A stretch of DNA of 37,808 bases, taken from positions 1 to 37,808 of the forward strand of contig PNJV01000022.1 in assembly GCA_013822085.1 (NCBI GenBank), in the 5' to 3' direction. Position 1 is the first letter of the stretch; each line of letters starts with the position of its first letter. The DNA comes from Isosphaera sp. Its GTDB lineage: Bacteria; Planctomycetota; Phycisphaerae; Phycisphaerales; UBA1924. The notes beneath the pieces are model-generated. The model did not search any database. It was given only the letters and a program-made list of their open reading frames with translations, and was not told the origin of the DNA. A program made the position numbers and the translations under genes. This document shows, in pieces, positions 1 to 7,494 of the stretch.

Positions 1-574
1 GCAGCCGAACAACCCCGATCCCGGCGGACCGTTGCCGTTCCCGGAGCCAGAGATTACAAACGCTTTCCCTGGTCTAGATGCGCTGCTGGTGAGCTCGGGC
101 CGGCAGCCCAGCGGCACACCGACGAACCCGCCCCCGCCCCCGCCTGGTCCTGGTGGTGGGGGGGGAGGTGGCGGCCCGCCCCCTAATTTTATCTGCTTTG
201 ATATCCCGACGCCTAGATGGATCCTGCCGACCGATTTTACGAACCCGCCACCGCCGTTCTTGCCTCCGAACCCGTTGTTCGCGCCCGACCCTATGGCTAC
301 GCCGCCAGTGCCGCAGAACATTAGCAACACTCCTGCGTGCTATATGTGCGTCCTTGACCCTTGGGCGACGCCACCCAACCAACAGCGCATTTATGCAGGG
401 CTGGGAGCGCTCTACAAGCAGTTAGGCGGCCTACGCATTCTCTGCGAGAGGCGGGGAATAACCGTGACCTCGCCCAACAGCCATACTGCATTCTGCGACC
501 CAGCCATTGAGCAGCCCGCTTGGCCCCCTGTCAAGCCCCCCGCCATCACCATCGACCCGCCACCCCAGCCCTGA
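1..574 (+). CDS. C-terminal part of a Pro/Gly-rich protein, function unknown
   Basis: The reading frame is open from base 2 through the left edge, so the start lies outside the window and this is the C-terminal fragment (about 190 residues) of a longer protein. A run of prolines (residues encoded near 126-150) is followed by a polyglycine run, then a segment with several Cys, Trp and Tyr residues (CYMCVLDPWATPP) and a proline-rich tail ending at the TGA at 572-574. No catalytic motif or membrane segment is visible. Codon use includes more AT-rich codons (aat, ttt, gat, tat) than the genes to its right. A strong terminator follows 50 bases later. The style could fit the tail of a large secreted or RHS-like protein, but nothing visible proves that. 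Confidence 0.6.
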   Translation, partial: QPNNPDPGGPLPFPEPEITNAFPGLDALLVSSGRQPSGTPTNPPPPPPGPGGGGGGGGPPPNFICFDIPTPRWILPTDFTNPPPPFLPPNPLFAPDPMATPPVPQNISNTPACYMCVLDPWATPPNQQRIYAGLGALYKQLGGLRILCERRGITVTSPNSHTAFCDPAIEQPAWPPVKPPAITIDPPPQP

Positions 575-623
575 TCCGCTGAAGCGCTCAGAGCAGGTCG
601 TGAAATAGCACGGTCGAATCACC

Positions 624-651
624 AGCGAGCGCCGTGGCGCTCGCTTTTTTT
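624..651 (+). terminator. Rho-independent terminator
   Basis: A perfect 10-bp inverted repeat (AGCGAGCGCC / GGCGCTCGCT) with a minimal loop is followed by seven T residues on the plus strand. It ends the transcript of the left-edge gene and lies between convergent genes. Confidence 0.9.
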
Positions 652-685
652 CGCGCACTCTGCGCAGCGGGCCCGGGCTGTGCCG

Positions 686-1027
686 CTAGCCCATCTGCCC
701 GGCCAGCAGCTGCTCGGCCAGGGCCTCAGCGGCCTTGTCCTCAGCGGTCTTCTCCTCGGCCACGCCGACCATCGCCTCGATGCGCTCGCGCACGTTGCCG
801 ATGAACGACAGCCGCAGGCCGAAGTTCTCGCCCACCTTCATCGCCATGCCGGTGCCGACGGACTTGTTGTTGACCAGCAGCTCCAGCTCCTCGTCGGCGT
901 TCTTGGGCAGGTCGATGATCGTGCCCGGCATGAGCCCCACCACCTCGCGCAGCGGCATGTGACGCCGGCCGATCACCACGATGATCGGCACCTCCAGCTT
1001 GAGGATCGCCCGCAGCCGGTCGCTCAC
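686..1027 (-). CDS. fliN: FliN/SpoA-domain flagellar motor switch-like protein
   Basis: This 113-residue protein consists almost entirely of one SpoA (FliMN_C) domain. The sequence LEVPIIVVIGRRHMPLREVV, then GTIIDL, the LLVNNKSVGTG segment and VGENFGLRLSFI match the FliN fold pattern (strand, hydrophobic hinge, N-G/K turn, and the conserved exit F-G-[VL]-[RK]). In the family this domain forms the C-ring that binds FliM, FliH and phosphorylated CheY; SpoA domains also occur in type III secretion. A short acidic/alanine helix follows the domain. The start is GTG, and it overlaps the stop of the upstream glycosyltransferase by four bases (GTGA), which implies translational coupling. No other flagellar gene is in the window, so an export or motor role is inferred from family only. 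Confidence 0.85.
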   Translation of the reverse strand: MSDRLRAILKLEVPIIVVIGRRHMPLREVVGLMPGTIIDLPKNADEELELLVNNKSVGTGMAMKVGENFGLRLSFIGNVRERIEAMVGVAEEKTAEDKAAEALAEQLLAGQMG

Positions 1028-1815
1028 GCACTCACCATCGGCGCGCCCAGGCCCGGGGCTTCAATCGCGCCCGGGGCCCCGGCCCCGCCCGCGGCGATCT
1101 CCCTCTCCAGGACGGCCCGGTAGTGGGCCAGCCGGGCCTCGGGGTCGTCCAGCCCGCCGCCGAAGCGCCGGTTCGGGTCGGCGTAGATCCGCCGCACGGG
1201 CAGCTCCACCACGCGCAGCCCCAGGGCCGCGGCCCGCGCCCACAGCTGCATCGGGAACGCGTACCCGTCCTCGGTCAGGCCCAGCCGACCCAGCGTGCTC
1301 ACGCGGTGGGCCTTGAAGCCGCAGAACGCGTCGGTCAGCCCGAGCCCCAGCTGCGCGTTGACCTGGGCTGTGATCAGGCGGTTGATGGCGCGCCGATCCG
1401 GCGGCGCAGCGTCGCCGCCGCCCGCGTCGAACCCGCGCGGGTAGCGCGTGCCCGAGACGATGTCCGCGTCGTCCTGCGCGATGGCCCTGTAGAACCCCGG
1501 GAGCGACTCGGGCTCGTGCTGCTCGTCGCAGTCCATCGTGATCACCCACCGGTACCCGGCGCGCCGCGCGTACGTGAAGGCCGTCCGCAGCGAGCGGCCG
1601 TAGCCGCGGTTGTGCCTGTGGCGGATCACCCGCAGGCCGGGCAGCTCCCGCGCCGCGTCCAGCAGCCGCCCCGGTGTCCCGTCGCTCGAGCCGTCGTCAA
1701 CGACCAGCACGTCGCGCGCGTACTGGCTCACCCGCCCGAGCACGCCGCCGATGTGGCCCTCCTCGTTGTGCACCGGCACCGCCACCAGCACGCACGGGGT
1801 GATCTCGCTGATCAT
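1024..1815 (-). CDS. Glycosyltransferase family 2 (DPM1/polyprenyl-phosphate type)
   Basis: This 263-residue cytosolic GT-A glycosyltransferase begins with VLVAVPVHNEEGHI and has the nucleotide-binding VVDDGSSDGT and the metal-binding region TMDCDEQHEPE. A GxGxxRxxR-like stretch (NRGYGRSLRTAF) follows. There are no C-terminal membrane helices, as in dolichol/polyprenol-phosphate mannose or glucose synthases that charge a lipid carrier. The start was chosen at 1815, where GACAGGAG lies 7 bases upstream; an ATG 16 codons earlier lacks a ribosome site. It overlaps the downstream fliN-like gene by four bases. Pairing with a SpoA-domain gene is unusual; glycosylation of flagellin or another surface protein is a possible link but unproven. 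Confidence 0.88.
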   Translation of the reverse strand: MISEITPCVLVAVPVHNEEGHIGGVLGRVSQYARDVLVVDDGSSDGTPGRLLDAARELPGLRVIRHRHNRGYGRSLRTAFTYARRAGYRWVITMDCDEQHEPESLPGFYRAIAQDDADIVSGTRYPRGFDAGGGDAAPPDRRAINRLITAQVNAQLGLGLTDAFCGFKAHRVSTLGRLGLTEDGYAFPMQLWARAAALGLRVVELPVRRIYADPNRRFGGGLDDPEARLAHYRAVLEREIAAGGAGAPGAIEAPGLGAPMVSA

Positions 1816-2069
1816 GCTCGCTCCTGTCTCGGGCACAGCTCCGCCGCCCGGACGCCCGGGCATCGCACGACCCGCCCGTGCCGCCTGGAACGCAACTTAT
1901 CCATAGACGCGCCGCAGCGTGGAAGTTCGACGGCGATCGACTTTTTCTTGCTGCCCCAGCCGCCCCGAACCTGGACCCGGACCACCCCGCGCACGCGAGA
2001 GCTGCGCGCAGCAAGGGCGGCAAGGCGGCTGCTGGAGGCCCCCGTCGCACCCCGCGCGCTGGGCGCGCC
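1816..2069. other. Intergenic, 254 bp, no gene seen
   Basis: The spacer lies between the GT2 gene and the next minus-strand gene. A slightly AT-richer patch near 1890-1955 probably holds the promoter of the GT2-fliN pair, but no convincing -10/-35 pair could be fixed. No hairpin with a T-tract was seen. Confidence 0.4.
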
Positions 2070-2900
2070 TCAGGCCATCCGCCAGCCGATGGCGCCCACG
2101 CGATCGATCGGCGGCAGGATCGTCGGCGGGGCCTCGGGCGCCAGCGGCACCGGCGCCGTGGGGCTGGCGGGGTCGCTCTGGGCCGGGCGCGACTGCTGAG
2201 TCAGCGAGCGGAATGCCGCAAAGCCGAAGGGCTCGTTGCCGGGCGTGCCCTCGCCGCGCTGCCCGCGCTGGAGCTCCTCCAGCTCGTGCACCAGCTCGTC
2301 GGTCAGGGCGTGGATGGCCCGGACCTGGTGCAGCGGGATCGTGAACACCTCCCCCGCGGGCGTCGTGACGCGGAAGACCGAGCACTCGACGGCGATCGAC
2401 AGGTCGCGCTCCATGTCCCCCGTCGGCACGCCGCAGGCAAAGAGCGGCGAGATCGCCGCGATCGGGATCCGCTCGCCGGCCTGCGTCAGGATCGCGATGC
2501 GCCCATCCAGCTCGCGCCGGTCGGTCTGGTTCATGGACATGGCCGACAACGCCGTGAGCATCTCCCGGGCCACGTTGTGCCAGAAGAGCGTCTGCGTCGC
2601 CAGGGTCCGCTCGGGGGAGAGCGCCGTGACGGCGGTCCCGACGGGCCCCATGACCGCACCGGCCATGCCGACGGCGGTGCGCACGGCTCGCTCAGCGGCG
2701 CCGCGCGTCTCGGCGCCGGCGGGCTCTGTGCGCCGCAAGCCTTCGGCCCCGTTGCCCGTCTGGCGTTCGGCGTGCCCCGGCCCGGCGTCGCGGCGCGCCC
2801 GGCCCGCCGTGCTGGAAAGCTCAACACCCTTGCTAGGACCCCGACGCCCCTTGGGGGTCGGGGTCGGCCCCTTCTTTCGATCGTCCCGCGCGCGTGCCAT
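2070..2900 (-). CDS. Conserved-looking hypothetical protein
   Basis: I do not recognise this 276-residue protein. It starts with a basic, Lys/Arg/Pro-rich tail (MARARDDRKKGPTPTPKGRR), continues with a low-complexity Ala/Gly/Arg stretch to about residue 80, and then a compact region (about 90-235) with alternating hydrophobics, including ERTLATQTLFWHNVAREML, RRELDGRIAILTQ and VFTIPLHQVRAIHALTDELV. The end is a Pro-rich tail closing with GAIGWRMA. There is no signal peptide or transmembrane helix. The ATG at 2900 was preferred over an in-frame start 29 codons upstream because a TATGGT hexamer lies six bases before it and the upstream extension is just translated repeat DNA. It is probably cytoplasmic. 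Confidence 0.7.
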   Translation of the reverse strand: MARARDDRKKGPTPTPKGRRGPSKGVELSSTAGRARRDAGPGHAERQTGNGAEGLRRTEPAGAETRGAAERAVRTAVGMAGAVMGPVGTAVTALSPERTLATQTLFWHNVAREMLTALSAMSMNQTDRRELDGRIAILTQAGERIPIAAISPLFACGVPTGDMERDLSIAVECSVFRVTTPAGEVFTIPLHQVRAIHALTDELVHELEELQRGQRGEGTPGNEPFGFAAFRSLTQQSRPAQSDPASPTAPVPLAPEAPPTILPPIDRVGAIGWRMA

Positions 2901-2906
2901 AGGCCC

Positions 2907-2912
2907 ACCATA
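2907..2912 (-). promoter_or_regulatory. -10-like TATGGT, leaderless start of the 276-residue hypothetical
   Basis: The hexamer ends six bases before the ATG at 2900 and there is no Shine-Dalgarno sequence, so transcription would begin at or next to the start codon. Confidence 0.5.
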
Positions 2913-2953
2913 GCAGCGCGCAGCGGGCTGTCCAGCAACGCAACCCGCGGCGC

Positions 2954-3016
2954 GGGCCAACCGGGCCAACCGGGCCGAGCGGGCCAACCGGGCCGGGCGA
3001 GTTGGGCGAGTTGGAC
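2954..3016. repeat. 9-bp tandem repeat, about 7 units
   Basis: Units of GGGCCAACC (2954, 2963, 2981) alternate with variants GGGCCGAGC, GGGCCGGGC and GAGTTGGGC/GAGTTGGAC. The array fills the space between the stop of the SulP gene and the start region of the next gene. Confidence 0.85.
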
Positions 3017-3036
3017 CGCCCTGGGCCGAGGGCCCC

Positions 3037-4926
3037 TTACTGCGTCTCGACCCAGGCGCGGGCCACCTCGACGCCCGCCTCGACGTTGCCGGTGATGACC
3101 GGCGCGTCGTCGCGGTCCTCCCAGCCGGCGCGGATCATGTCCCGCTCCACCCGGGCGCGCACGGCCGAGAGGACCACCAGCACGCCGGCGCTGCGCAGCC
3201 GCCCGACGGCCGAGTCCAGGGCCGCCATGGCCGTGGCGTCCACGCTGGGCACGGCGCTCATGTCCACGATGATCACGCGGGTGCCGCGCTCGGCCTGAGC
3301 CAGCTGCCCCAGCGCCCGCCGCGCCGCGCCGAAGAACAGCGGGCCGCCCGCCCGGAAGAGCACCACGCCGGCCGGCACCGGCTGGTCCCATGCCGGGTGC
3401 TTGCCCGTCTCCGGGCGCAGCACGATCTCGTCGGCCATGCGCCGCATGAAGACCACCGACGCCATCGTCACGCCGACGGCCACCGCCGTGGCCACGTCGA
3501 TCAGCACCGTCACGCCGAAGCACACCCCGAGCAACGCCGCGTCGGCGCGCGGCGCGTGCCGGGCCAGGAAGAGCAGGTTCTTCGGGTCCACCATCCCCCG
3601 TGCCATGAAGAGCATCAGCGCCGCCAGCGACGCCATCGGCACGCGCCCAAGCGCCGGGGCCAGCACCAGCAGCGACGCCAGCAGCACCCCCGCGTGCGCC
3701 ACGCCCGCCACGGGGCTCCGCGAGCCCGCCCGCACCGAGACCACCGTCCGCGCAACCTCGCCCGCGCAGGCAAAGCCACCGAAGAACGGCGCCGCCACGT
3801 TCCCGAGCCCCTGGGCCACCAGCTCGCTGTCCGGGTCGTGCCGCGCCCCGGTCAGCCCGTCGGCGACCCCCGCCGAGATCAGGCTGTTGATCGAGCCCAT
3901 CATCGCCAGCGCCAGCGCCGTGATCAGCACCAGCCGCACCGAGGCCGTCGTCACCGCCACCGGCCCGCCGCCGGCACCCGGCTGCCCCCACGGCCAGACC
4001 ACCGCGGGCAGCCCAGCGGCCACGCCCCCCTGGGCCCCCTGGCCCCCGAACCGGCTGGCCAGCGTGGCCGGCTCGAACCACGGCCACACCGCCCCAAGCC
4101 CCATCACCAGCAGCGTCCCCAAGACGATCCCCACCGGCGGCCCCGGCAGCCGGCGCACCAGCGGCAGCCTGGGCGCAGCGAACATCGCCCCCAGCGTGAC
4201 CACCCCGACCAGCGCGTCGGACCACGCCGAGACGCCGGACACCCCCACGGCCCCCGCCCCCGAGAACAGGTGCGCGCGCACCCCCTGGGCAAGCACCCAG
4301 ACCTTGTCAACAAACGCCGTCGGCAGCGCGTCGATGGGCAGGCCCACAAAGTCCCGCACCTGCAGCACCGCGATCACAAGCCCGATCCCCGCGGTGAACC
4401 CCGTCGTCACGGGGCTGGGGATGAACTCGACGAAGCGACCAAACCGCAGCAGCCCCATCCCCGTCTGGATGACCCCGGCCAGCAGCGTGGCCATCGCCAC
4501 GCCCCAGAGACCAAGCTGCGCCCCCACCGGCGTCAGCGCCACCACGAACGCGGCCGTCGGCCCGGTGATCTGCCCGCGGCTGCCCCCCAGCAGCGCCGCC
4601 ACGGCCCCGGCCACGATCGCCGCGTACACCCCGTCCTCGGGGCGCACGCCCGTGCCCCGCAGCGACAACGCCGAGGCGAGCGCAACGCTCAGCGGCAGCG
4701 CCAGGCTGGCCACCGTCAGCCCCGCGCGCAGGTCCGCCCACAGGTCCCCGGCCCGGTACCCCCGCCCAACAGCCCCGCGCAGCGCCACCGCCAGGCCGGG
4801 CAGCTCCCGGGCCACCCCCGCCGCTGCGCGACGCGCCACCTGCCTGTACCGCCTCTGCCGCCGACCGCCGGACACGCCCCGCTCCTTCTCGGCCCCCGCT
4901 TGCCACCGGCGGACCGGCCCGATCAT
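3037..4926 (-). CDS. SulP family (SLC26-like) anion transporter with STAS domain
   Basis: This 629-residue membrane protein has an arginine-rich cytoplasmic N-terminus (about 60 residues), and then the SulP core from DLWADLRAGLTVASLALPLS through roughly ten to twelve hydrophobic segments. It includes the family-typical GSRGQITGPTAAFVV and SPVTTGFTAGIGLVIA motifs. A C-terminal STAS domain covers about residues 500-625, with the loop DMSAVPSVDATAMAALD near 555-571; the usual phosphorylatable Ser position is a Thr here. Family members move sulfate, bicarbonate or dicarboxylates; the substrate cannot be read from the sequence. It starts 15 bases after the upstream minus-strand gene ends, so the two are probably co-transcribed, and GGGG just before the ATG may serve as a weak ribosome site. 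Confidence 0.93.
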   Translation of the reverse strand: MIGPVRRWQAGAEKERGVSGGRRQRRYRQVARRAAAGVARELPGLAVALRGAVGRGYRAGDLWADLRAGLTVASLALPLSVALASALSLRGTGVRPEDGVYAAIVAGAVAALLGGSRGQITGPTAAFVVALTPVGAQLGLWGVAMATLLAGVIQTGMGLLRFGRFVEFIPSPVTTGFTAGIGLVIAVLQVRDFVGLPIDALPTAFVDKVWVLAQGVRAHLFSGAGAVGVSGVSAWSDALVGVVTLGAMFAAPRLPLVRRLPGPPVGIVLGTLLVMGLGAVWPWFEPATLASRFGGQGAQGGVAAGLPAVVWPWGQPGAGGGPVAVTTASVRLVLITALALAMMGSINSLISAGVADGLTGARHDPDSELVAQGLGNVAAPFFGGFACAGEVARTVVSVRAGSRSPVAGVAHAGVLLASLLVLAPALGRVPMASLAALMLFMARGMVDPKNLLFLARHAPRADAALLGVCFGVTVLIDVATAVAVGVTMASVVFMRRMADEIVLRPETGKHPAWDQPVPAGVVLFRAGGPLFFGAARRALGQLAQAERGTRVIIVDMSAVPSVDATAMAALDSAVGRLRSAGVLVVLSAVRARVERDMIRAGWEDRDDAPVITGNVEAGVEVARAWVETQ

Positions 4927-4941
4927 TGCCCCGCCGCAGCC

Positions 4942-5721
4942 TTACGACGAGCCCTCGCCCATCCGCGCGATCCCCGCCGGGAACGGGTAGCTCGGGAACA
5001 CGCCCACGTGCCCCAGCCCCCACATGCCCGGGGCCGTGTACACGTCCCCGCGGAAGCCCGCCGAGTACATCGTCCGCAGCACCGCCTCGAACGACGGCTC
5101 ACGCCCGTCGGCGCCGACGAGCCTGTTGGCCCGCGCGTTGAGGAAGCTCACGCTGGCCACCGGCAGCCGCTCGCGGCGGTCCGCGAGCATCCGGCTCACG
5201 GTGGTAAAGCCGCGGTGCAGGTCATCGAGCGTGAAGTAGTCCCGCCCCTTGGGACGCAGCAGCCCGAGCACCAGCACCGAGTCCAGGTCCACCTTGAGCA
5301 CGTACGGCTCCCGGTCCCGCGCCGCGTGCACCCCCACCGATTCCTGGAACATGCGCGCATAGCTGGTGACGGCACCCGACGTCCACTGGCTGGCCCGCAC
5401 CAGGTCCACGATCTGCGCCACCACGCCGCGCGTGTTGTCCGTGTCGTTGACCCCGCACACGATCGCGCGGTACCGGCCGTCGAGCACGTCGCGCAGCAGG
5501 TCCTGCCCCCACATGATCCGGATCCGCTGCTCGGCCCCGAGCCCACCGCCCCCGCCCTGCTCGCGCGCCGCCTGCCCCTCGGCCGGCAGCAGGCTCACGC
5601 GCAGCGGCGACAGCTCGGCTGACACCAGCGCGTCGGTCTCGCCGTCGTAGAGCCGCACCCCAGCCCCCTGCCCAGCCGCCTGCCCAGCCCCCTGCCGATG
5701 CCCGCTGTGCTGCTCACGCAT
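4942..5721 (-). CDS. Hypothetical protein in operon with the SulP transporter
   Basis: I do not recognise this 259-residue protein. The first 65 residues are low-complexity (Gly, Gln, Ala). The rest looks like a folded soluble domain: RIRIMWGQDLLRDVLDGRYR, IVCGVNDTDNTRGVVAQIVD, a segment VLKVDLDSVLVLGLLRP, and a C-terminus rich in Gly/Tyr/Phe (GMWGLGHVGVFPSYPFP). No signal peptide or membrane helix is present. The start at 5721 was chosen because AGAGGAG lies about 9 bases upstream; an in-frame start 19 codons earlier would translate a G-rich leader. It sits 15 bases upstream of the SulP gene, so a role linked to that transporter is plausible but only inferred from position. Confidence 0.75.
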   Translation of the reverse strand: MREQHSGHRQGAGQAAGQGAGVRLYDGETDALVSAELSPLRVSLLPAEGQAAREQGGGGGLGAEQRIRIMWGQDLLRDVLDGRYRAIVCGVNDTDNTRGVVAQIVDLVRASQWTSGAVTSYARMFQESVGVHAARDREPYVLKVDLDSVLVLGLLRPKGRDYFTLDDLHRGFTTVSRMLADRRERLPVASVSFLNARANRLVGADGREPSFEAVLRTMYSAGFRGDVYTAPGMWGLGHVGVFPSYPFPAGIARMGEGSS

Positions 5722-5744
5722 GGCCGGACTCCTCTGGCCCTTGG

Positions 5745-5798
5745 GGCCCCCACCCCCCAACCCCCAACCCCCCACCACCCACCACCCTCAAGCCCCCA
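5745..5798 (-). promoter_or_regulatory. G-run leader (possible G-quadruplex) upstream of the hypothetical gene
   Basis: On the transcribed minus strand this reads as successive runs of three to six G separated by one to three bases, directly before the AGAGGAG ribosome site of the gene starting at 5721. Such G-tracts can fold in RNA; function here is inferred. Confidence 0.4.
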
Positions 5799-5860
5799 CT
5801 CACTACACCCCCGCCACCCGCCACCTGCGCCCCGCCCCGCGCTTCACAGCCGCGCGCCGC

Positions 5861-7282
5861 TCACGACAGGCCGCCCCGGGCCGCTGACGCGTCGGGCTGG
5901 CGCTCCAACGCCTGCGCAGTGTACATCGCGCCGCCCTTGCGCAGGGCCTCCAGCCGACGCCGACCCCCCGCCACCAGCCACGCCAGCACGCACACCATCG
6001 CCAGGCTCACCAGCGGCTTGACGGTGTAGTCCTTGCCGCCGGGCTGGACGAGGTGCGCCCCAGCCAGGCACACCGCCACCCCGATCAGCCCCCACCCCAG
6101 CCAGGCCCGCCGCCAGACCAGCAGCGCCACGCCCCCGATCACCGACGGCCACAGCCCCACGATCACGTACGAGTTGCCCTCGCTGCGCGGGTTGAACACC
6201 ACCACGCAGGCGCACACCGCCGCACCCGTGACCAGCGTCCCCCAGCGCTGGCCCAGCTGCGCCACCGCGGCCACGCACAGCGCCACCATCCCCGCCAGCG
6301 CCACAGCCCGCAGCCACGTCAGCGACGCCTCCGGCCCGACAACCCCGAGCGTCTCGAGCGCCCCCTCGATGTCGGCAAACCGCCTGCCGTCGTACGCCGC
6401 CACCTCGCCCAGCTTGGCCAGCCCCGCCAGCGTCTGGCCCCACGCGTACGCGACGCTGGTGTGGCTCACCAGCGGGAAGCCGGCAACGACCACGCCCGCG
6501 ACCACCCACGCCGCGACCACCCGGCTGCGCCGCTGCGACCCACCCTCCCCCACCCCCTCACCCCCCTCACCCCCCACACCCCGCACCACGCCCACCAGCC
6601 CCAGCACCACCGACACCACCACGCCCAGCGGCTTGACCGCGGTCCCCAGACCGCCCCAGGCCGCCGACAGCCAGTGCCGACCCAGCGCCGCCTCGGCTGC
6701 TGCCAGCGCCATCATCGCCCCCACCGGCACGTTGCTCTGGCCGTTGTGCATGGCGCCGAGCCCCGCTGGCAGGGCCAGGAGCGTCGCTGGGAAAAACACA
6801 CTGATGCGCCCCGGCGCCCCACCACCCCCACCGCCATCACCCACGCCACCACCGCCACCCCCGCCGTCGCTCGCAGCCCCGCCCACGGCCACCCGGCTCA
6901 CACGCCACACCGCCCAGGCGTACACCATCACGATCGCCACCCGCCACGCCCCCTCGCCCAGCCCCTCCGGCAGCAGCGCAAAGGGCACAAACAGCACCGC
7001 TGCCTGCGGCGGGTACAGCCACCCGTCGGCCCCGGGCGTGTACATGTCCCGCCCCTGGACCCACGCCAGGGCGGCCAGCCTGTAGTTGTTCGCCACGGTG
7101 TTGGCGCCCGGCCGAGCCACAGCCAGCCCCGCCAGCACCGCTGCGGCCACCGCCCACACCACCCACGCTGTGGCGTCGTTGTGCCCCGCGAGCCAGTTGG
7201 CCCGGTCGCTCATGTGGGCCAGGGCACGCTGAATCAGGCCCCGCTGCGCCGCGCGCTCACCGGCTGTGCCTGGGGCGTTCAC
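5861..7282 (-). CDS. GT87 (DUF2029) family membrane glycosyltransferase
   Basis: This polytopic GT-C enzyme (473 residues from the chosen start) has the GT87 pattern. An early loop has GRDMYTPGADGWLYPPQAAV followed by LFVPFALL. A later GLGAMHNGQSN motif follows a hydrophobic segment, and about ten hydrophobic segments are spread over the length. Members use polyprenyl-phosphate mannose or related donors on the outer face of the membrane, as in actinobacterial alpha-mannosyltransferases. Two Gly-rich insertions ([16 protein letters not shown] and a GGEGGEGVGEGG loop) interrupt cytoplasmic or external loops. The GTG at 7282 is preferred because TACGCT lies five bases upstream; ATG at 7213 (MSDRANW) is the alternative. 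Its donor could come from one of the DPM1-like enzymes in this window. Confidence 0.83.
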   Translation of the reverse strand: MNAPGTAGERAAQRGLIQRALAHMSDRANWLAGHNDATAWVVWAVAAAVLAGLAVARPGANTVANNYRLAALAWVQGRDMYTPGADGWLYPPQAAVLFVPFALLPEGLGEGAWRVAIVMVYAWAVWRVSRVAVGGAASDGGGGGGGVGDGGGGGGAPGRISVFFPATLLALPAGLGAMHNGQSNVPVGAMMALAAAEAALGRHWLSAAWGGLGTAVKPLGVVVSVVLGLVGVVRGVGGEGGEGVGEGGSQRRSRVVAAWVVAGVVVAGFPLVSHTSVAYAWGQTLAGLAKLGEVAAYDGRRFADIEGALETLGVVGPEASLTWLRAVALAGMVALCVAAVAQLGQRWGTLVTGAAVCACVVVFNPRSEGNSYVIVGLWPSVIGGVALLVWRRAWLGWGLIGVAVCLAGAHLVQPGGKDYTVKPLVSLAMVCVLAWLVAGGRRRLEALRKGGAMYTAQALERQPDASAARGGLS

Positions 7283-7287
7283 GCGCC

Positions 7288-7293
7288 AGCGTA
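7288..7293 (-). promoter_or_regulatory. -10-like TACGCT before the GT87 gene
   Basis: The hexamer lies five bases before the GTG at 7282 with no ribosome site between. The same hexamer precedes the symporter start at 11033. Confidence 0.45.
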
Positions 7294-7409
7294 GGGAGCC
7301 CGCTGCATGCCGTGAACAGCCATCACCCCCAACCCCAACCCCCACCCCCATCCCCCGCTCCCCACCCCGCTCCCCGCTCTCAGACACCGCGCGCAGCCGC
7401 ACGCCGCCG

Positions 7410-7494
7410 GGCCCATCACTGCAAATGGCCCATCACTGCAAATGGCCCATCACTGCAAATGGCCCATCACTGCAAATGGCCCATCACTGCAAAT
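7410..7494. repeat. 17-bp perfect tandem repeat, five copies, overlapping a stop codon
   Basis: GGCCCATCACTGCAAAT is repeated five times without mismatch (starts 7410, 7427, 7444, 7461, 7478). The last copy covers the final His-Leu-Gln codons and the TGA of the tonB-like gene read on the minus strand. The other four follow its stop. Because 17 is not a multiple of three, the TGA of successive copies falls in all three frames. Confidence 0.98.

Noticed and set aside
7410-7494. CRISPR array
   Set aside because: The five 17-bp units are contiguous with no spacers and no cas genes are present; it is a simple tandem repeat.
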